Origin: Gammaproteobacteria bacterium UBA2810
GTDB taxonomy: Bacteria > Pseudomonadota > Gammaproteobacteria > Enterobacterales > Succinivibrionaceae
Reading direction: 5' to 3'
DNA: 31,170 nt
Assembly: GCA_002351705.1 (NCBI GenBank)
Contig: DEHC01000048.1
Coordinates: 1-31,170 of the forward strand
Shown here: positions 1-6,949 of the stretch, piece after piece
Layout: every line of letters begins with the position of its first letter
Numbering within the stretch: position 1 is the first letter of the stretch
Notes under the pieces: model-generated
The model's database searches: none
The model's input: only the letters and a program-made list of their open reading frames with translations
Told to the model about the DNA's origin: nothing
Made by a program: the position numbers and the translations under genes

Positions 1-77
1 AGTCCAGTTTCAAACAAACAAAGTCATAGACGCCTTAATTTACAGAAAAAATTGCGGTCCCTCTGGTATTCTGCGCT

Positions 78-371
78 TTGGATGCTCAATGGCACAAAAA
101 CAAGCGATCAGATCTTGGCAATTTTCTTAGCAGTATGAATCCTTTTTGGTGGGGGGATATAGGATCTGCCGATCCTGCCATTTATGTTGATTTTTGTTCC
201 TTAATCAATGAACCGATTACTAGGGAAAATAGTTTTGCTCTAGCAAAAAAATATATTGATTCAACTGGTGAAAGTTTTGTAAAAAAAGCTTTCAATAAAA
301 TTAGTAAAGAAGTTTGGGATGAATGCTTAAATGAATATTTATCTGCTCCGCATAAAGGTGCTGATGAGTAA
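78..371 (+). CDS. Uncharacterised small protein, possibly a 3' remnant
   Basis: I do not recognise this 97-residue frame. It would start at a TTG without a convincing Shine-Dalgarno sequence. The same frame is open upstream to a TAA at 36-38, so the TTG may be internal to an older, longer gene. The product is hydrophilic and acidic, with a Trp/Phe-rich patch (NPFWWGDIGSADPAIY) followed by helical, lysine-rich sequence. The compact acidic character resembles small immunity proteins of polymorphic toxin systems, but that is only an impression. Base composition is much more AT-rich than the metabolic genes to the right, which suggests horizontal acquisition. A reverse frame at 182-397 is a shadow. 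Confidence 0.4.
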   Translation: MDAQWHKNKRSDLGNFLSSMNPFWWGDIGSADPAIYVDFCSLINEPITRENSFALAKKYIDSTGESFVKKAFNKISKEVWDECLNEYLSAPHKGADE

Positions 372-564
372 TATTTATGGTTATTATGCTCGTCCATCCA
401 CTGTCAATTAAGAGACACTCTTAGCTACGCTGGCTGTTTCCGATTAAGTGGTGATCTTTTGATGTCTGCTCATGTTGGCTGTGCCTAACATCTGAGCAGC
501 CATCTCGCTTTTACCTCACTTGGTGGTGTACTGATGATGTGATTTTGTTAATAATCCGTTCCGT
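372..564. other. Gene-free AT-rich stretch, possible IS remnant
   Basis: No convincing gene is present. Around 405-460 there are short related words (CAATTAAGAGACAC and CGATTAAGTGGTGA) followed by a run into TTTTGATGTCTGC. The layout of short repeats after TGTCAATTAAG recalls the multiple terminal repeats of IS21-family elements, but no transposase is present and the assignment is weak. AAACAT-type stems such as ATGTTGGCTGTGCCTAACAT occur near 472-491. Confidence 0.2.
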
Positions 565-840
565 TTACCGGACTTTCTTTATTTTTGTGACAATCCCTCT
601 GCCGTTAACGGTGACGTTGGTGTTGCCGCTGCCCCGGATCCGGTAGTTGAGTACAAGGCCCTCGCCTGTCTGTGAGGTTGAGAGAGGCTTTCCGCAGGAC
701 TGTACGAGCTCGGCGAAAGACGCACCGACGTCAATTCTCTGACCCATGCAGATGAGCGGCTGGTTGACGGCCATTGCCGAAAGAGGGAGAAGTGACGCGG
801 CGAATGCTGTTGCGATGGCTGCAGTCTTCAGTATGTTCAT
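565..840 (-). CDS. Small secreted DUF2845-like protein
   Basis: A 91-residue exported protein. Residues 1-24 form a clear Sec signal peptide: Lys near the N-terminus, an Ala/Leu-rich core and a predicted cut after SAMA. The mature part of about 67 residues has two cysteines (LICMGQR and VQSCGKP) in a pattern like the DUF2845 family (C-x-G-x-R, GxSFAEL, CGxP), so a periplasmic disulfide is likely. The ATG overlaps the hipA stop codon as ATGA (837-840), and an AGGAG lies about 7 nt upstream inside hipA. Translation is therefore probably coupled to hipA, which is an odd partnership for an envelope protein. Function is unknown. Confidence 0.75.
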   Translation of the reverse strand: MNILKTAAIATAFAASLLPLSAMAVNQPLICMGQRIDVGASFAELVQSCGKPLSTSQTGEGLVLNYRIRGSGNTNVTVNGRGIVTKIKKVR

Positions 841-2057
841 GATCTGCTCCTAATCCTGTCTGTTAGCTCTCTACAGCAATATCCGTGCCCTGCCCTCTCA
901 GAAATCTGCCGCTTCCGCCTGAGATAAACACCTAGATCCTCCTCCGTGATCTCCCTGATTTCCTCTGCGATCTCCAAAGCCTTCCTTCTGCTGATTCCAG
1001 CCTCCGCCGCGACAGCCAGAATGTCATTCATCCCGGGATTGCTGCCGTTCCCATGGACTATAGTCGCATGCTCCCCGCAGACGGAGCTGCTCCAGGTCAG
1101 ATCATAGGCCGGCGCGAGCATCCAGGCACGGGCCTTCTCATCGTAGAGGAAGGAAAAATTATCCGAATGATCGTCCCGGTTATGGGCAAAGACATTGAAG
1201 CACATGCGCCGGTACATCTCCATAACCTCCCTGTGGCTTCCGGTCATGGACCTCACGAGCCTCATGAGCGTGTCATAGTCAAGGCAGGGAAAGCTGTGGG
1301 ATGTTTCGAGAAGCCCGGAGACCGTCACGCAGTGAATCCTTCTCACAGTGCCGTCCGGTGCTTTTTCCCTGTCAAATCTCCTGACGCCGAAGAAGCTGCC
1401 GCATTTCCCTGAGGGAAAGAGCCTGGTCTCAGGGACCTCAATCCCGCATCTCCGGGCGCAGAGGGAATAGGCGTGCTCCTCCTCCCCGAGGTCAGGAGGA
1501 TCAATCAGTGAGGGAAATTTGATGATCCAGTCCTCTCCGCTGATTTCTGTCAGGATTTTGGGCCTCGAGCCTCCTGATGAGCCGCCCAGGGCGAAGAGTG
1601 AGCCGGGGTCAGTTATGTCAGCTGGATCATCATGCTGCAGTACCTGCCGGCAGGCGTCAGAGATTCGATCAGGGGCCGTGAGCTCCGGCTTTGCCTCAGG
1701 ATGCAGGTCAGGCTCGTAGGTGAGCGCACCCAGGCCGGAGTTCCCGACAATGGCAAGGCGCTCAAGCGGGCCGTACGCTTGGGGCTCGCCGCCGTTTTCC
1801 CGTATAACGAGGTCAGTGAGGAGCCGGCCCCAGCTCCCGGGGAGGCTGCCGCTGAACACTCCGAAGAGTCCGTCAAAGGGATCCGCGTCCGCGATGAATA
1901 CCCGGTCCTCAAGAGGGAGTGAGACCGGGCTTATGGAAAAGCCGCTCCGGAGCCATTCCCCGTCATACTGGAATGCTGTCCTGAACCTCCCGTGCGCCGC
2001 GAGCCTTCCGACTGTCCTGCCTTGGAAGCGGACGGTGATTTCTCTGATTTCCCTCAC
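837..2057 (-). CDS. hipA: HipA-family serine/threonine kinase
   Basis: A HipA-like toxin kinase of about 406 residues. I chose the GTG at 2057 because the protein then begins REIREITVRFQGRTVGRLA, the usual HipA N-terminal strand, and a GAGG precedes it by about 6 nt. The frame stays open to 2147 but that extension looks non-native. Visible motifs are the Gly-rich loop GGSSGGSRPK, the catalytic segment FAHNRDDHSDNFSFL (HipA HNRDDHxxN type) and the metal-binding LAPAYDLTWS. The catalytic aspartates are intact, so the kinase is probably active. HipA enzymes phosphorylate targets such as aminoacyl-tRNA synthetases; the target here is unknown. It overlaps hipB upstream by 95 nt and the secreted-protein gene downstream by 4 nt, indicating one operon. 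Confidence 0.88.
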   Translation of the reverse strand: MREIREITVRFQGRTVGRLAAHGRFRTAFQYDGEWLRSGFSISPVSLPLEDRVFIADADPFDGLFGVFSGSLPGSWGRLLTDLVIRENGGEPQAYGPLERLAIVGNSGLGALTYEPDLHPEAKPELTAPDRISDACRQVLQHDDPADITDPGSLFALGGSSGGSRPKILTEISGEDWIIKFPSLIDPPDLGEEEHAYSLCARRCGIEVPETRLFPSGKCGSFFGVRRFDREKAPDGTVRRIHCVTVSGLLETSHSFPCLDYDTLMRLVRSMTGSHREVMEMYRRMCFNVFAHNRDDHSDNFSFLYDEKARAWMLAPAYDLTWSSSVCGEHATIVHGNGSNPGMNDILAVAAEAGISRRKALEIAEEIREITEEDLGVYLRRKRQISERAGHGYCCRELTDRIRSRS

Positions 2058-2328
2058 GGATAACCTCGTCGATTGATTCTGGCGGAATATCTGAAAAGAG
2101 CCCCGTGAGCTCCTTTTCGATGCCGAGGGCAAGCGCGATTTTGCCAAGGGAGAGAAGTGATATTTTCCCTGATGTCTCGAAACGCTTCACAGAGCCGAGG
2201 CTCACTCCGGAGAGGTCCGCGAGCCTCTCCTGGCTGATGCGGCGGCGCCTCCTGAGGGCGCGGATATTTGCGGCTATGGCCCGCCCGATTTCTTTCGGGG
2301 ACGGCGGAAGCAGGGATATATTGTTCAT
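1963..2328 (-). CDS. hipB: HipB-like XRE/Cro-type antitoxin and autorepressor
   Basis: A DNA-binding partner of HipA. From the ATG at 2328 the protein has about 121 residues; an in-frame TTG at 2346 is possible but has no better ribosome site. Residues about 12-70 form an XRE helix-turn-helix (IGRAIAANIRALRRRRRISQ, then LADLSGVSLGSVKRFE and LSLGKIALALGIEKEL). The segment TGLFSDIPPESIDEVI is a typical end for hipB-type regulators next to hipA, yet the frame runs on for about 30 more residues inside hipA. That is either a true 95-nt overlap or a sign that the original stop was lost. Two matching palindromes sit in its promoter, so it very likely represses its own operon. Confidence 0.82.
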   Translation of the reverse strand: MNNISLLPPSPKEIGRAIAANIRALRRRRRISQERLADLSGVSLGSVKRFETSGKISLLSLGKIALALGIEKELTGLFSDIPPESIDEVIREGNQRNHRPLPRQDSRKARGAREVQDSIPV

Positions 2329-2344
2329 GGATAATATTTTATCC
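2329..2344. promoter_or_regulatory. Proximal hipBA operator
   Basis: An imperfect palindrome GGATAATATTTTATCC that directly abuts the hipB ATG. It shares the GGATAA-N4-TTATCC pattern with the distal operator, centre to centre 41 bp away (about four helical turns). Its position means a bound HipB dimer would cover the translation start region and would block early elongation. Confidence 0.7.
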
Positions 2345-2368
2345 AAAAAAGAGTAAAACTGCAGTTTT

Positions 2369-2386
2369 CGGATAATATATTATCCG
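2369..2386. promoter_or_regulatory. Distal hipBA operator
   Basis: A perfect 18-bp palindrome CGGATAATATATTATCCG. The half site GGATAA/TTATCC is reminiscent of the E. coli HipB operator (TATCC-N8-GGATA) with inverted arm order. It covers the predicted minus-10 of the hipB promoter, so binding should exclude RNA polymerase. Confidence 0.75.
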
Positions 2387-2403
2387 GAAATATCAGGCGT
2401 CAA
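2374..2403 (-). promoter_or_regulatory. hipBA promoter
   Basis: On the minus strand TTGACG (2403-2398) is followed after 18 bp by TATATT (2379-2374), a good sigma-70 match. The minus-10 lies at the centre of the distal palindrome. The predicted transcript starts near 2366 and leaves a leader of roughly 38 nt before the ATG, with no clear Shine-Dalgarno sequence. Confidence 0.6.
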
Positions 2404-2440
2404 ACAGCCTTTTGGAAAGCCACTCCTTATTTTCAGGATG

Positions 2441-2461
2441 AAAAAGGCGGCCTCAGCCGCC
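2441..2461 (-). terminator. Intrinsic terminator after the acyltransferase gene
   Basis: On the minus strand GGCGGC-TGAG-GCCGCC is followed by TTTTT. It lies about 20 nt past the stop of the gene ending at 2484 and separates it from the hipBA promoter. Confidence 0.85.
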
Positions 2462-2483
2462 CTTCCCTCTTTGTCAGTGCCGG

Positions 2484-3407
2484 CTATTTTTTCCCGGACT
2501 TCCGGTCTGCCTCTGCCTGCTCCTTCATCTTCTGCAGGGTCTCGTCTTTCTCCTGCCATCTCTCGCGGAGCCAGATCTGGAAGCTGTGCTTGAACTGCTT
2601 GTCACCGGTGTAGTCGCCCTTCAGATCGTCAGTTATCTGGATTTCCCTGAGATTGATGTAGATGCGTCCGAGCCTCCCGAAGAGCATGGCCTTGAACGGG
2701 CTCTCCTTATTATCAGGATAGTGGAGCGTCACGCAGATGATGCGGCTGAAGGTATCGAGCGATCCGATGGCGAGCGCGAGGCTCCCGGGCTTCGGCGTGA
2801 GAAGGTTTTTGTACGGCGCGCCGCCCTTCTCCCTCTTCTCCTCGGTGAACCTGGTGCCTTCCGGGAAGTTGACGAAGGTGGTCGGGATGCCCTTGAAGGT
2901 TCTGCAGATTTTCCTCGTGGTCTCAATGTCCCTGTTCCGGAGCTCCGGGTGCCTTAGAAGGTACGCCGGCTTGTAGCGGCGCATGAACGGCATGCCGAGA
3001 CCCCAGCAGGCGATGCCGACGAAGGGGACATAGAGGAGCGAGTGCTTGAGGAAGAACTTCGGCACCGGCAGGCGTTTCCTCGTGATTTCGCCGATGATGA
3101 GCGTGTCGAGCCAGCTGATGTGGTTCGAGACGATGATCTGCGACGCCGACTCGTCCTCGCCGATCTCACCTGTGACATGCACCTCGGCGCGGGTGAAGAG
3201 CACCAGGGTCAGGTGGTTGCCGTAGAGCCACCAGCCCATCAGGTGATTGTTGACCCTGATGAGGAATGAGGAGGCTCCGGGGCTCCAGAGGAGAGGGTAC
3301 CTGACGCATGACACGATGAAGATGAGCAGCGAGATAACCGCCGTGTAGCTCATCCCGAAGAGCAGCACGATCGGACACAGGAGCCAGCCTGGCAGAAACG
3401 ACAGCAT
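2484..3407 (-). CDS. yihG: YihG-like 1-acylglycerol-phosphate acyltransferase
   Basis: A membrane-bound acyltransferase of the PlsC/LPLAT superfamily, 307 residues, close in length to E. coli YihG (about 310). Residues 1-45 contain one or two hydrophobic segments. The catalytic box NHISWLD and the substrate box FPEGTRF are intact. Between them GLGMPFMRRYKPAYLLRHPELRNR-type sequence is the signature of the YihG subgroup. It should transfer an acyl chain to lysophosphatidic acid at the inner membrane; in E. coli the YihG branch influences acyl composition and motility, which cannot be inferred here. The last 25 residues are charged. It stands alone with its own terminator, divergent from ilvE. 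Confidence 0.85.
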   Translation of the reverse strand: MLSFLPGWLLCPIVLLFGMSYTAVISLLIFIVSCVRYPLLWSPGASSFLIRVNNHLMGWWLYGNHLTLVLFTRAEVHVTGEIGEDESASQIIVSNHISWLDTLIIGEITRKRLPVPKFFLKHSLLYVPFVGIACWGLGMPFMRRYKPAYLLRHPELRNRDIETTRKICRTFKGIPTTFVNFPEGTRFTEEKREKGGAPYKNLLTPKPGSLALAIGSLDTFSRIICVTLHYPDNKESPFKAMLFGRLGRIYINLREIQITDDLKGDYTGDKQFKHSFQIWLRERWQEKDETLQKMKEQAEADRKSGKK

Positions 3408-3553
3408 TGGCGATCTTCTCCGTTACAGACATATGTGTATGCGAAACGCCGTGAGATTTTATCAAAATTTTACAGTGCGTCAGGCATTTTTTCAGTGCCG
3501 GAACAGTGATGCGCGGGGAGCATGCCCGCCTGAAGCCCTGTCAGCGCCTGTGT

Positions 3554-3909
3554 TTTTTGTGATATGCGGCAGGTTTTTTATGCGGTCTGATTTAATCCGC
3601 CCTTCTCTGTTGGTGTTATGATATCTCACCGACAGAATACAGTCTGTCGACCTGCCTTGTCATGACCGTACAGCGGTCTGGCGCGGGACAGCCGCTACCG
3701 CGGCGGAGACTGCGCTTTGCATAAACCCGTCCGCAACCGCGCCCGGGGAGGCGGGATGTTGAATAATCAGCATTGTGAAGGTGCCCGCCGGAACCGGCGG
3801 ATGTCTTCCTGCTCTTATTGAGCGCCGCGCCCCGTGGGGTCACGTAAGCCGCACAGGGACGCATAGTTGATCAGAGACATTCCTGTAAGCCAGGAAGTAA
3901 GGAAAGAAG
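3554..3909 (+). promoter_or_regulatory. Long leader region of the ilv operon
   Basis: About 350 nt without a conventional gene. There are two competing readings. First, ATG at 3580 with AGG 6 nt before it encodes a 13-residue peptide MRSDLIRPSLLVL ending at TGA 3619-3621, rich in Leu/Ile/Val, like an attenuation leader. Second, TGT-TATGAT (3614-3622) is a strong extended minus-10 with a poor minus-35; it would start transcription near 3630 and exclude that peptide. Downstream are several hairpins: CGACAGA/TCTGTCG at about 3630-3649, GACCG/CGGTC near 3664-3678, and CCGCCGG-AA-CCGGCGG near 3785-3800. No clear U-run terminator follows, so classical attenuation is not proven. Confidence 0.45.
3756..3821 (+). 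CDS. Possible 21-codon upstream ORF in the ilvE leader
   Basis: ATG at 3756 is preceded by a strong GGGGAGGCGGG purine run and opens a frame of 21 codons (MLNNQHCEGARRNRRMSSCS plus Y) ending with TGA at 3819-3821. It contains the CCGCCGG hairpin. Codon content shows no run of Ile, Val or Leu, so it does not resemble a standard ilv leader peptide. It may be fortuitous. Confidence 0.2.
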   Translation: MLNNQHCEGARRNRRMSSCSY

Positions 3910-4860
3910 ATGTCAACAACAGCAACAACAAAATATATCTGGTTCGACGGCAAACTCGTTGACTGGGACAAGGCTCAGGTTCACGTAATGACCCACGCCC
4001 TGCACTACGGAACTTCCGTTTTCGAGGGAATCCGCGCTTACGATACCCCCAAGGGCACCTGCATTTTCCGTCTGCACGAGCACATCAAGCGCCTCTTCAA
4101 CTCCGCCTGGATTTACCAGATGGAAATCCCCTACACCAGGGAGCAGATTGAGGACGCCTGCTGCGAGATCATCACCTCGAACGATCTGAAGGGCGGCTAT
4201 ATCAGACCTCTCGTATTCATCGGCAACGTCGGCCTCGGCGTAAACCCCCCGGTCGATCCGAAGACCGGCAAGCCTGCTCCATGCCAGGTAGCAATCGGCG
4301 CAGTACCCTGGGGCGCATACCTCGGCGAGGACGGACTGAAGAACGGCATTGATATCTGCGTATCGTCCTGGTCACGCCTTGCCCCGAACACCATCCCCAC
4401 CGGCGCGAAGGCCGCAGGAAACTATCTCTCTTCCCTGCTCATCTGCAAGGAAGCTCGCCGCAACGGCTACACAGAGGCCGTCTCCCTCAACCCCCAGGGC
4501 TACATCGCCGAGGGCTCGGGCGAGAACGTCTTCCTCATCCGTGACGGCGTCATCTACACCTCGACCATCACCTCATCGATTCTGCCCGGCATCACCCGCG
4601 ACTCCATCATCCATGTCGCACGTGACCTCGGCTACGAGGTCCGCGAGGAGTTCATCCCCCGCGAGGCTCTTTACCTTGCCGATGAGGTGTTCATGTGCGG
4701 AACCGCTGCCGAGATTACCCCGGTACGCTCCATTGACCGCTACCAGGTCGGCGAAGGCCACCGCGGCCCCATCACCGAGAGGATCCAGAAGGAGTTCTTC
4801 AGGATTGTTCACGGCGAGGACGGCGACAAGAGAAACTGGCTGGTGCCTGTTAAGAAGTAA
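3910..4860 (+). CDS. ilvE: Branched-chain amino acid aminotransferase
   Basis: A class IV PLP-dependent transaminase, 316 residues (E. coli IlvE 309). It catalyses the last step of Val, Leu and Ile synthesis, moving an amino group from glutamate to the 2-oxo acids. Visible features are FDGKLVDWDKAQVHVMTH, SVFEGIRAY, the PLP lysine in PTGAKAAGNY (Lys167), and the phosphate-binding EGSGENVF loop near residues 201-208. The ATG follows AAGGAAAG at the usual distance. It is first of three genes ilvE-ilvD-ilvA in the order of the enterobacterial ilvGMEDA operon, but ilvG and ilvM are absent, so acetohydroxyacid synthase must be encoded elsewhere. Confidence 0.96.
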   Translation: MSTTATTKYIWFDGKLVDWDKAQVHVMTHALHYGTSVFEGIRAYDTPKGTCIFRLHEHIKRLFNSAWIYQMEIPYTREQIEDACCEIITSNDLKGGYIRPLVFIGNVGLGVNPPVDPKTGKPAPCQVAIGAVPWGAYLGEDGLKNGIDICVSSWSRLAPNTIPTGAKAAGNYLSSLLICKEARRNGYTEAVSLNPQGYIAEGSGENVFLIRDGVIYTSTITSSILPGITRDSIIHVARDLGYEVREEFIPREALYLADEVFMCGTAAEITPVRSIDRYQVGEGHRGPITERIQKEFFRIVHGEDGDKRNWLVPVKK

Positions 4861-5044
4861 GCCCCGGAAAAGGGACAATGGCCTTCCGTGAATGCGGGAG
4901 GCAGGGCCGGCGCGGGAATGACGCTCCGGCCCGGTGATACAATGCAGCAAGGAAAGGGGAGAAAAGCCCTTTCCCTGCAGGATTTTCAGCGCAGCCGCAT
5001 GGGAATGTGCAGCCGCGCTTTTGTGTTTTTTTCAGGAGAATGCA
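4861..5044 (+). other. ilvE-ilvD intergenic region with hairpin
   Basis: An unusually long gap of 184 nt for genes within one pathway cluster. It holds the stem GGAAAGGG/CCCTTTCC (about 4953-4976), the direct repeat GCAGCCGC (twice, near 4993-5020), and TTTTGTGTTTTTTTC just before the ilvD ribosome site. TGATACAAT near 4932-4940 could serve as an extended minus-10 for an internal promoter, but no good minus-35 is present. mRNA processing or partial termination here is possible. Confidence 0.3.
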
Positions 5045-6904
5045 ATGCCAAGGAAGTATCGTTCGGCCACTTCGATTGAAGGCCGCAATATGGCTGGTGC
5101 CCGCGCTCTCTGGCGCGCTACCGGAATGAAGGACGGGGATTTCGGCAAGCCGATCATCGGCATCGCCAATTCCTTCACCCAGTTCGTTCCGGGTCATGTC
5201 CATCTTCATGATATCGGACAGCTTGTTGCGAGGGAGATCGAGAAGTGCGGCGGCGTCGCCAAGGAGTTCGACACCATCGCGGTTGACGACGGCATCGCCA
5301 TGGGCCATGACGGCATGCTTTACTCCCTTCCGAGCCGCGAGATCATCGCCGACTCCGTGGAGTACATGTGCAGGGCCCATTGCGTTGACGCCCTGGTCTG
5401 CATCTCCAACTGCGACAAGGTGACCCCGGGCATGCTGCTCGCGACCATGCGCCTCAACATCCCCACCATCTTCGTCTCCGGCGGCCCGATGGAAGTAGGC
5501 GTTCCCCCGAAGCAGATCGGCGAGCACAAGGGGCTTGACCTCATCGACATCATGGTCATGGCCGCTGACAAGCACTACACCGACGAGCAGATCAACGACG
5601 CAGAGCGCTACGGCTGCCCGACCTGCGGCTCCTGCTCCGGCATGTTCACCGCCAACTCCATGAACTGCCTCACCGAGGCCCTCGGCCTCGCCCAGCCCGG
5701 CAACGGCACCCTGCTCGCCTCCCACAAGGCCCGCCGGAAGCTCTTCGAGCAGGCCGGAAAGCGCATCGTCGAGATGGCAAAGCTCTACTACGAGCTTGAC
5801 GACGAGACTGTCCTTCCCCGCTCCATCGCAACGAAGGCTGCCTTCGAGAACGCCATGTCGCTCGACATCGCCATGGGCGGATCGACCAACACCGTCCTCC
5901 ACCTTCTCGCCGTTGCCCAGGAGGCAGGCGTTGACTTCACCATGAAGGACATCGACCGCCTCTCCCGCGTCGTTCCCCATATCTGCAAGGTTGCACCGTC
6001 AACCGTCAAGTACCATGTCCAGGATGTCCACCGCGCCGGCGGCGTGATGGCCATTCTCGGCGAGCTTGACCGCGCCGGCCTCATCCATAAGGACGTCTAC
6101 CATGTCTCCGGAAAGAATCTCGGCGATGTGCTCTCCCGCTACGACGTGAAGGGAAATGTCGCACCCGAGGTTAAGAAGATGTATCTCGCCGCGCCCGGCG
6201 GGGAGCTCTGCAACGAGCCGTTCCATCAGGAGAAGTACTACGACGAGCTTGACCTCGACAGGTCCGAGGGCTGCATCCGCGATGTTGCCCATGCCTACAG
6301 CCTTGACGGCGGCCTCTGCGCGCTCTACGGCAACGTCGCCTCAGACGGCTGCATCGTGAAGACCGCAGGCGTCGACAAGTCGATCCTCACCTTCGAGGGA
6401 CCTGCCCGCATCTTCGAGTCCCAGGAGGAGGCCGTCAACGGCATCCTCGGCGGCAAGGTCAAGGCAGGCGACGTCGTCGTCATCCGCTACGAGGGACCGA
6501 AGGGCGGCCCCGGCATGCAGGAGATGCTCTATCCGACCTCCTACCTGAAGTCCGTAGGACTCGGCAAACAGTGCGCGCTCATCACTGACGGGCGCTTCTC
6601 CGGCGGCACCTCCGGCCTTTCCATCGGCCACGTCTCCCCTGAGGCCGCATCGGGCGGCACCATCGGACTTGTCGAGGAGAATGACCGCATCGCCATTGAC
6701 ATCCCGAACAGGAGCATAAAGCTCCTCGTCAGCGACGACGAGCTCGCAAAGCGCCGCGCAGCCATGGAGCAGCGCGGGAAGAAGGCCTGGAAGCCGCTCC
6801 ACCGCGACCGCCAGGTATCCTATGCGCTCCGTGCATATGCCTCCCTCGCCTCCAGCGCCGACAAGGGCGCTGCCCGCGACCGCAGCAAGCTTGAGGAATT
6901 TTGA
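5045..6904 (+). CDS. ilvD: Dihydroxy-acid dehydratase
   Basis: An iron-sulfur dehydratase of 619 residues (E. coli 616) that converts 2,3-dihydroxy-3-methyl acids into 2-oxo acids in Val and Ile synthesis. The start is ATG 5045, preceded by AGGAGA, and gives the normal N-terminus MPRKYRSATSIEGRNMAGAR; the frame is open further upstream but that is not native. Cluster cysteines are in SNCDKVTPGM (Cys123) and CPTCGSCSGM (Cys191, 194, 197). The C-terminal half has the usual GRFSGGTSGLSIGHVSPEA motif. Strong codon bias produces long antisense frames over it. Confidence 0.96.
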   Translation: MPRKYRSATSIEGRNMAGARALWRATGMKDGDFGKPIIGIANSFTQFVPGHVHLHDIGQLVAREIEKCGGVAKEFDTIAVDDGIAMGHDGMLYSLPSREIIADSVEYMCRAHCVDALVCISNCDKVTPGMLLATMRLNIPTIFVSGGPMEVGVPPKQIGEHKGLDLIDIMVMAADKHYTDEQINDAERYGCPTCGSCSGMFTANSMNCLTEALGLAQPGNGTLLASHKARRKLFEQAGKRIVEMAKLYYELDDETVLPRSIATKAAFENAMSLDIAMGGSTNTVLHLLAVAQEAGVDFTMKDIDRLSRVVPHICKVAPSTVKYHVQDVHRAGGVMAILGELDRAGLIHKDVYHVSGKNLGDVLSRYDVKGNVAPEVKKMYLAAPGGELCNEPFHQEKYYDELDLDRSEGCIRDVAHAYSLDGGLCALYGNVASDGCIVKTAGVDKSILTFEGPARIFESQEEAVNGILGGKVKAGDVVVIRYEGPKGGPGMQEMLYPTSYLKSVGLGKQCALITDGRFSGGTSGLSIGHVSPEAASGGTIGLVEENDRIAIDIPNRSIKLLVSDDELAKRRAAMEQRGKKAWKPLHRDRQVSYALRAYASLASSADKGAARDRSKLEEF

Positions 6905-6949
6905 CCTCATGGCATTGAACAGATACGAGGATTAGGAGTTACAGAGCAA

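Noticed and set aside
3630..3880. Known structured RNA (6S, RNase P, tmRNA, 4.5S) in the ilv leader
   Set aside because: Hairpins are present but none of the signature words of these RNAs could be found.
4934..5044. N-terminal extension of IlvD
   Set aside because: The family starts at the MPRKYRSATS position, which has its own AGGAGA site.
4850..5980. Long antisense frame of 376 codons over ilvD
   Set aside because: It lies opposite a fully conserved gene and its low-complexity Gly/Val/Ala/Asp content is what codon bias on the other strand produces.
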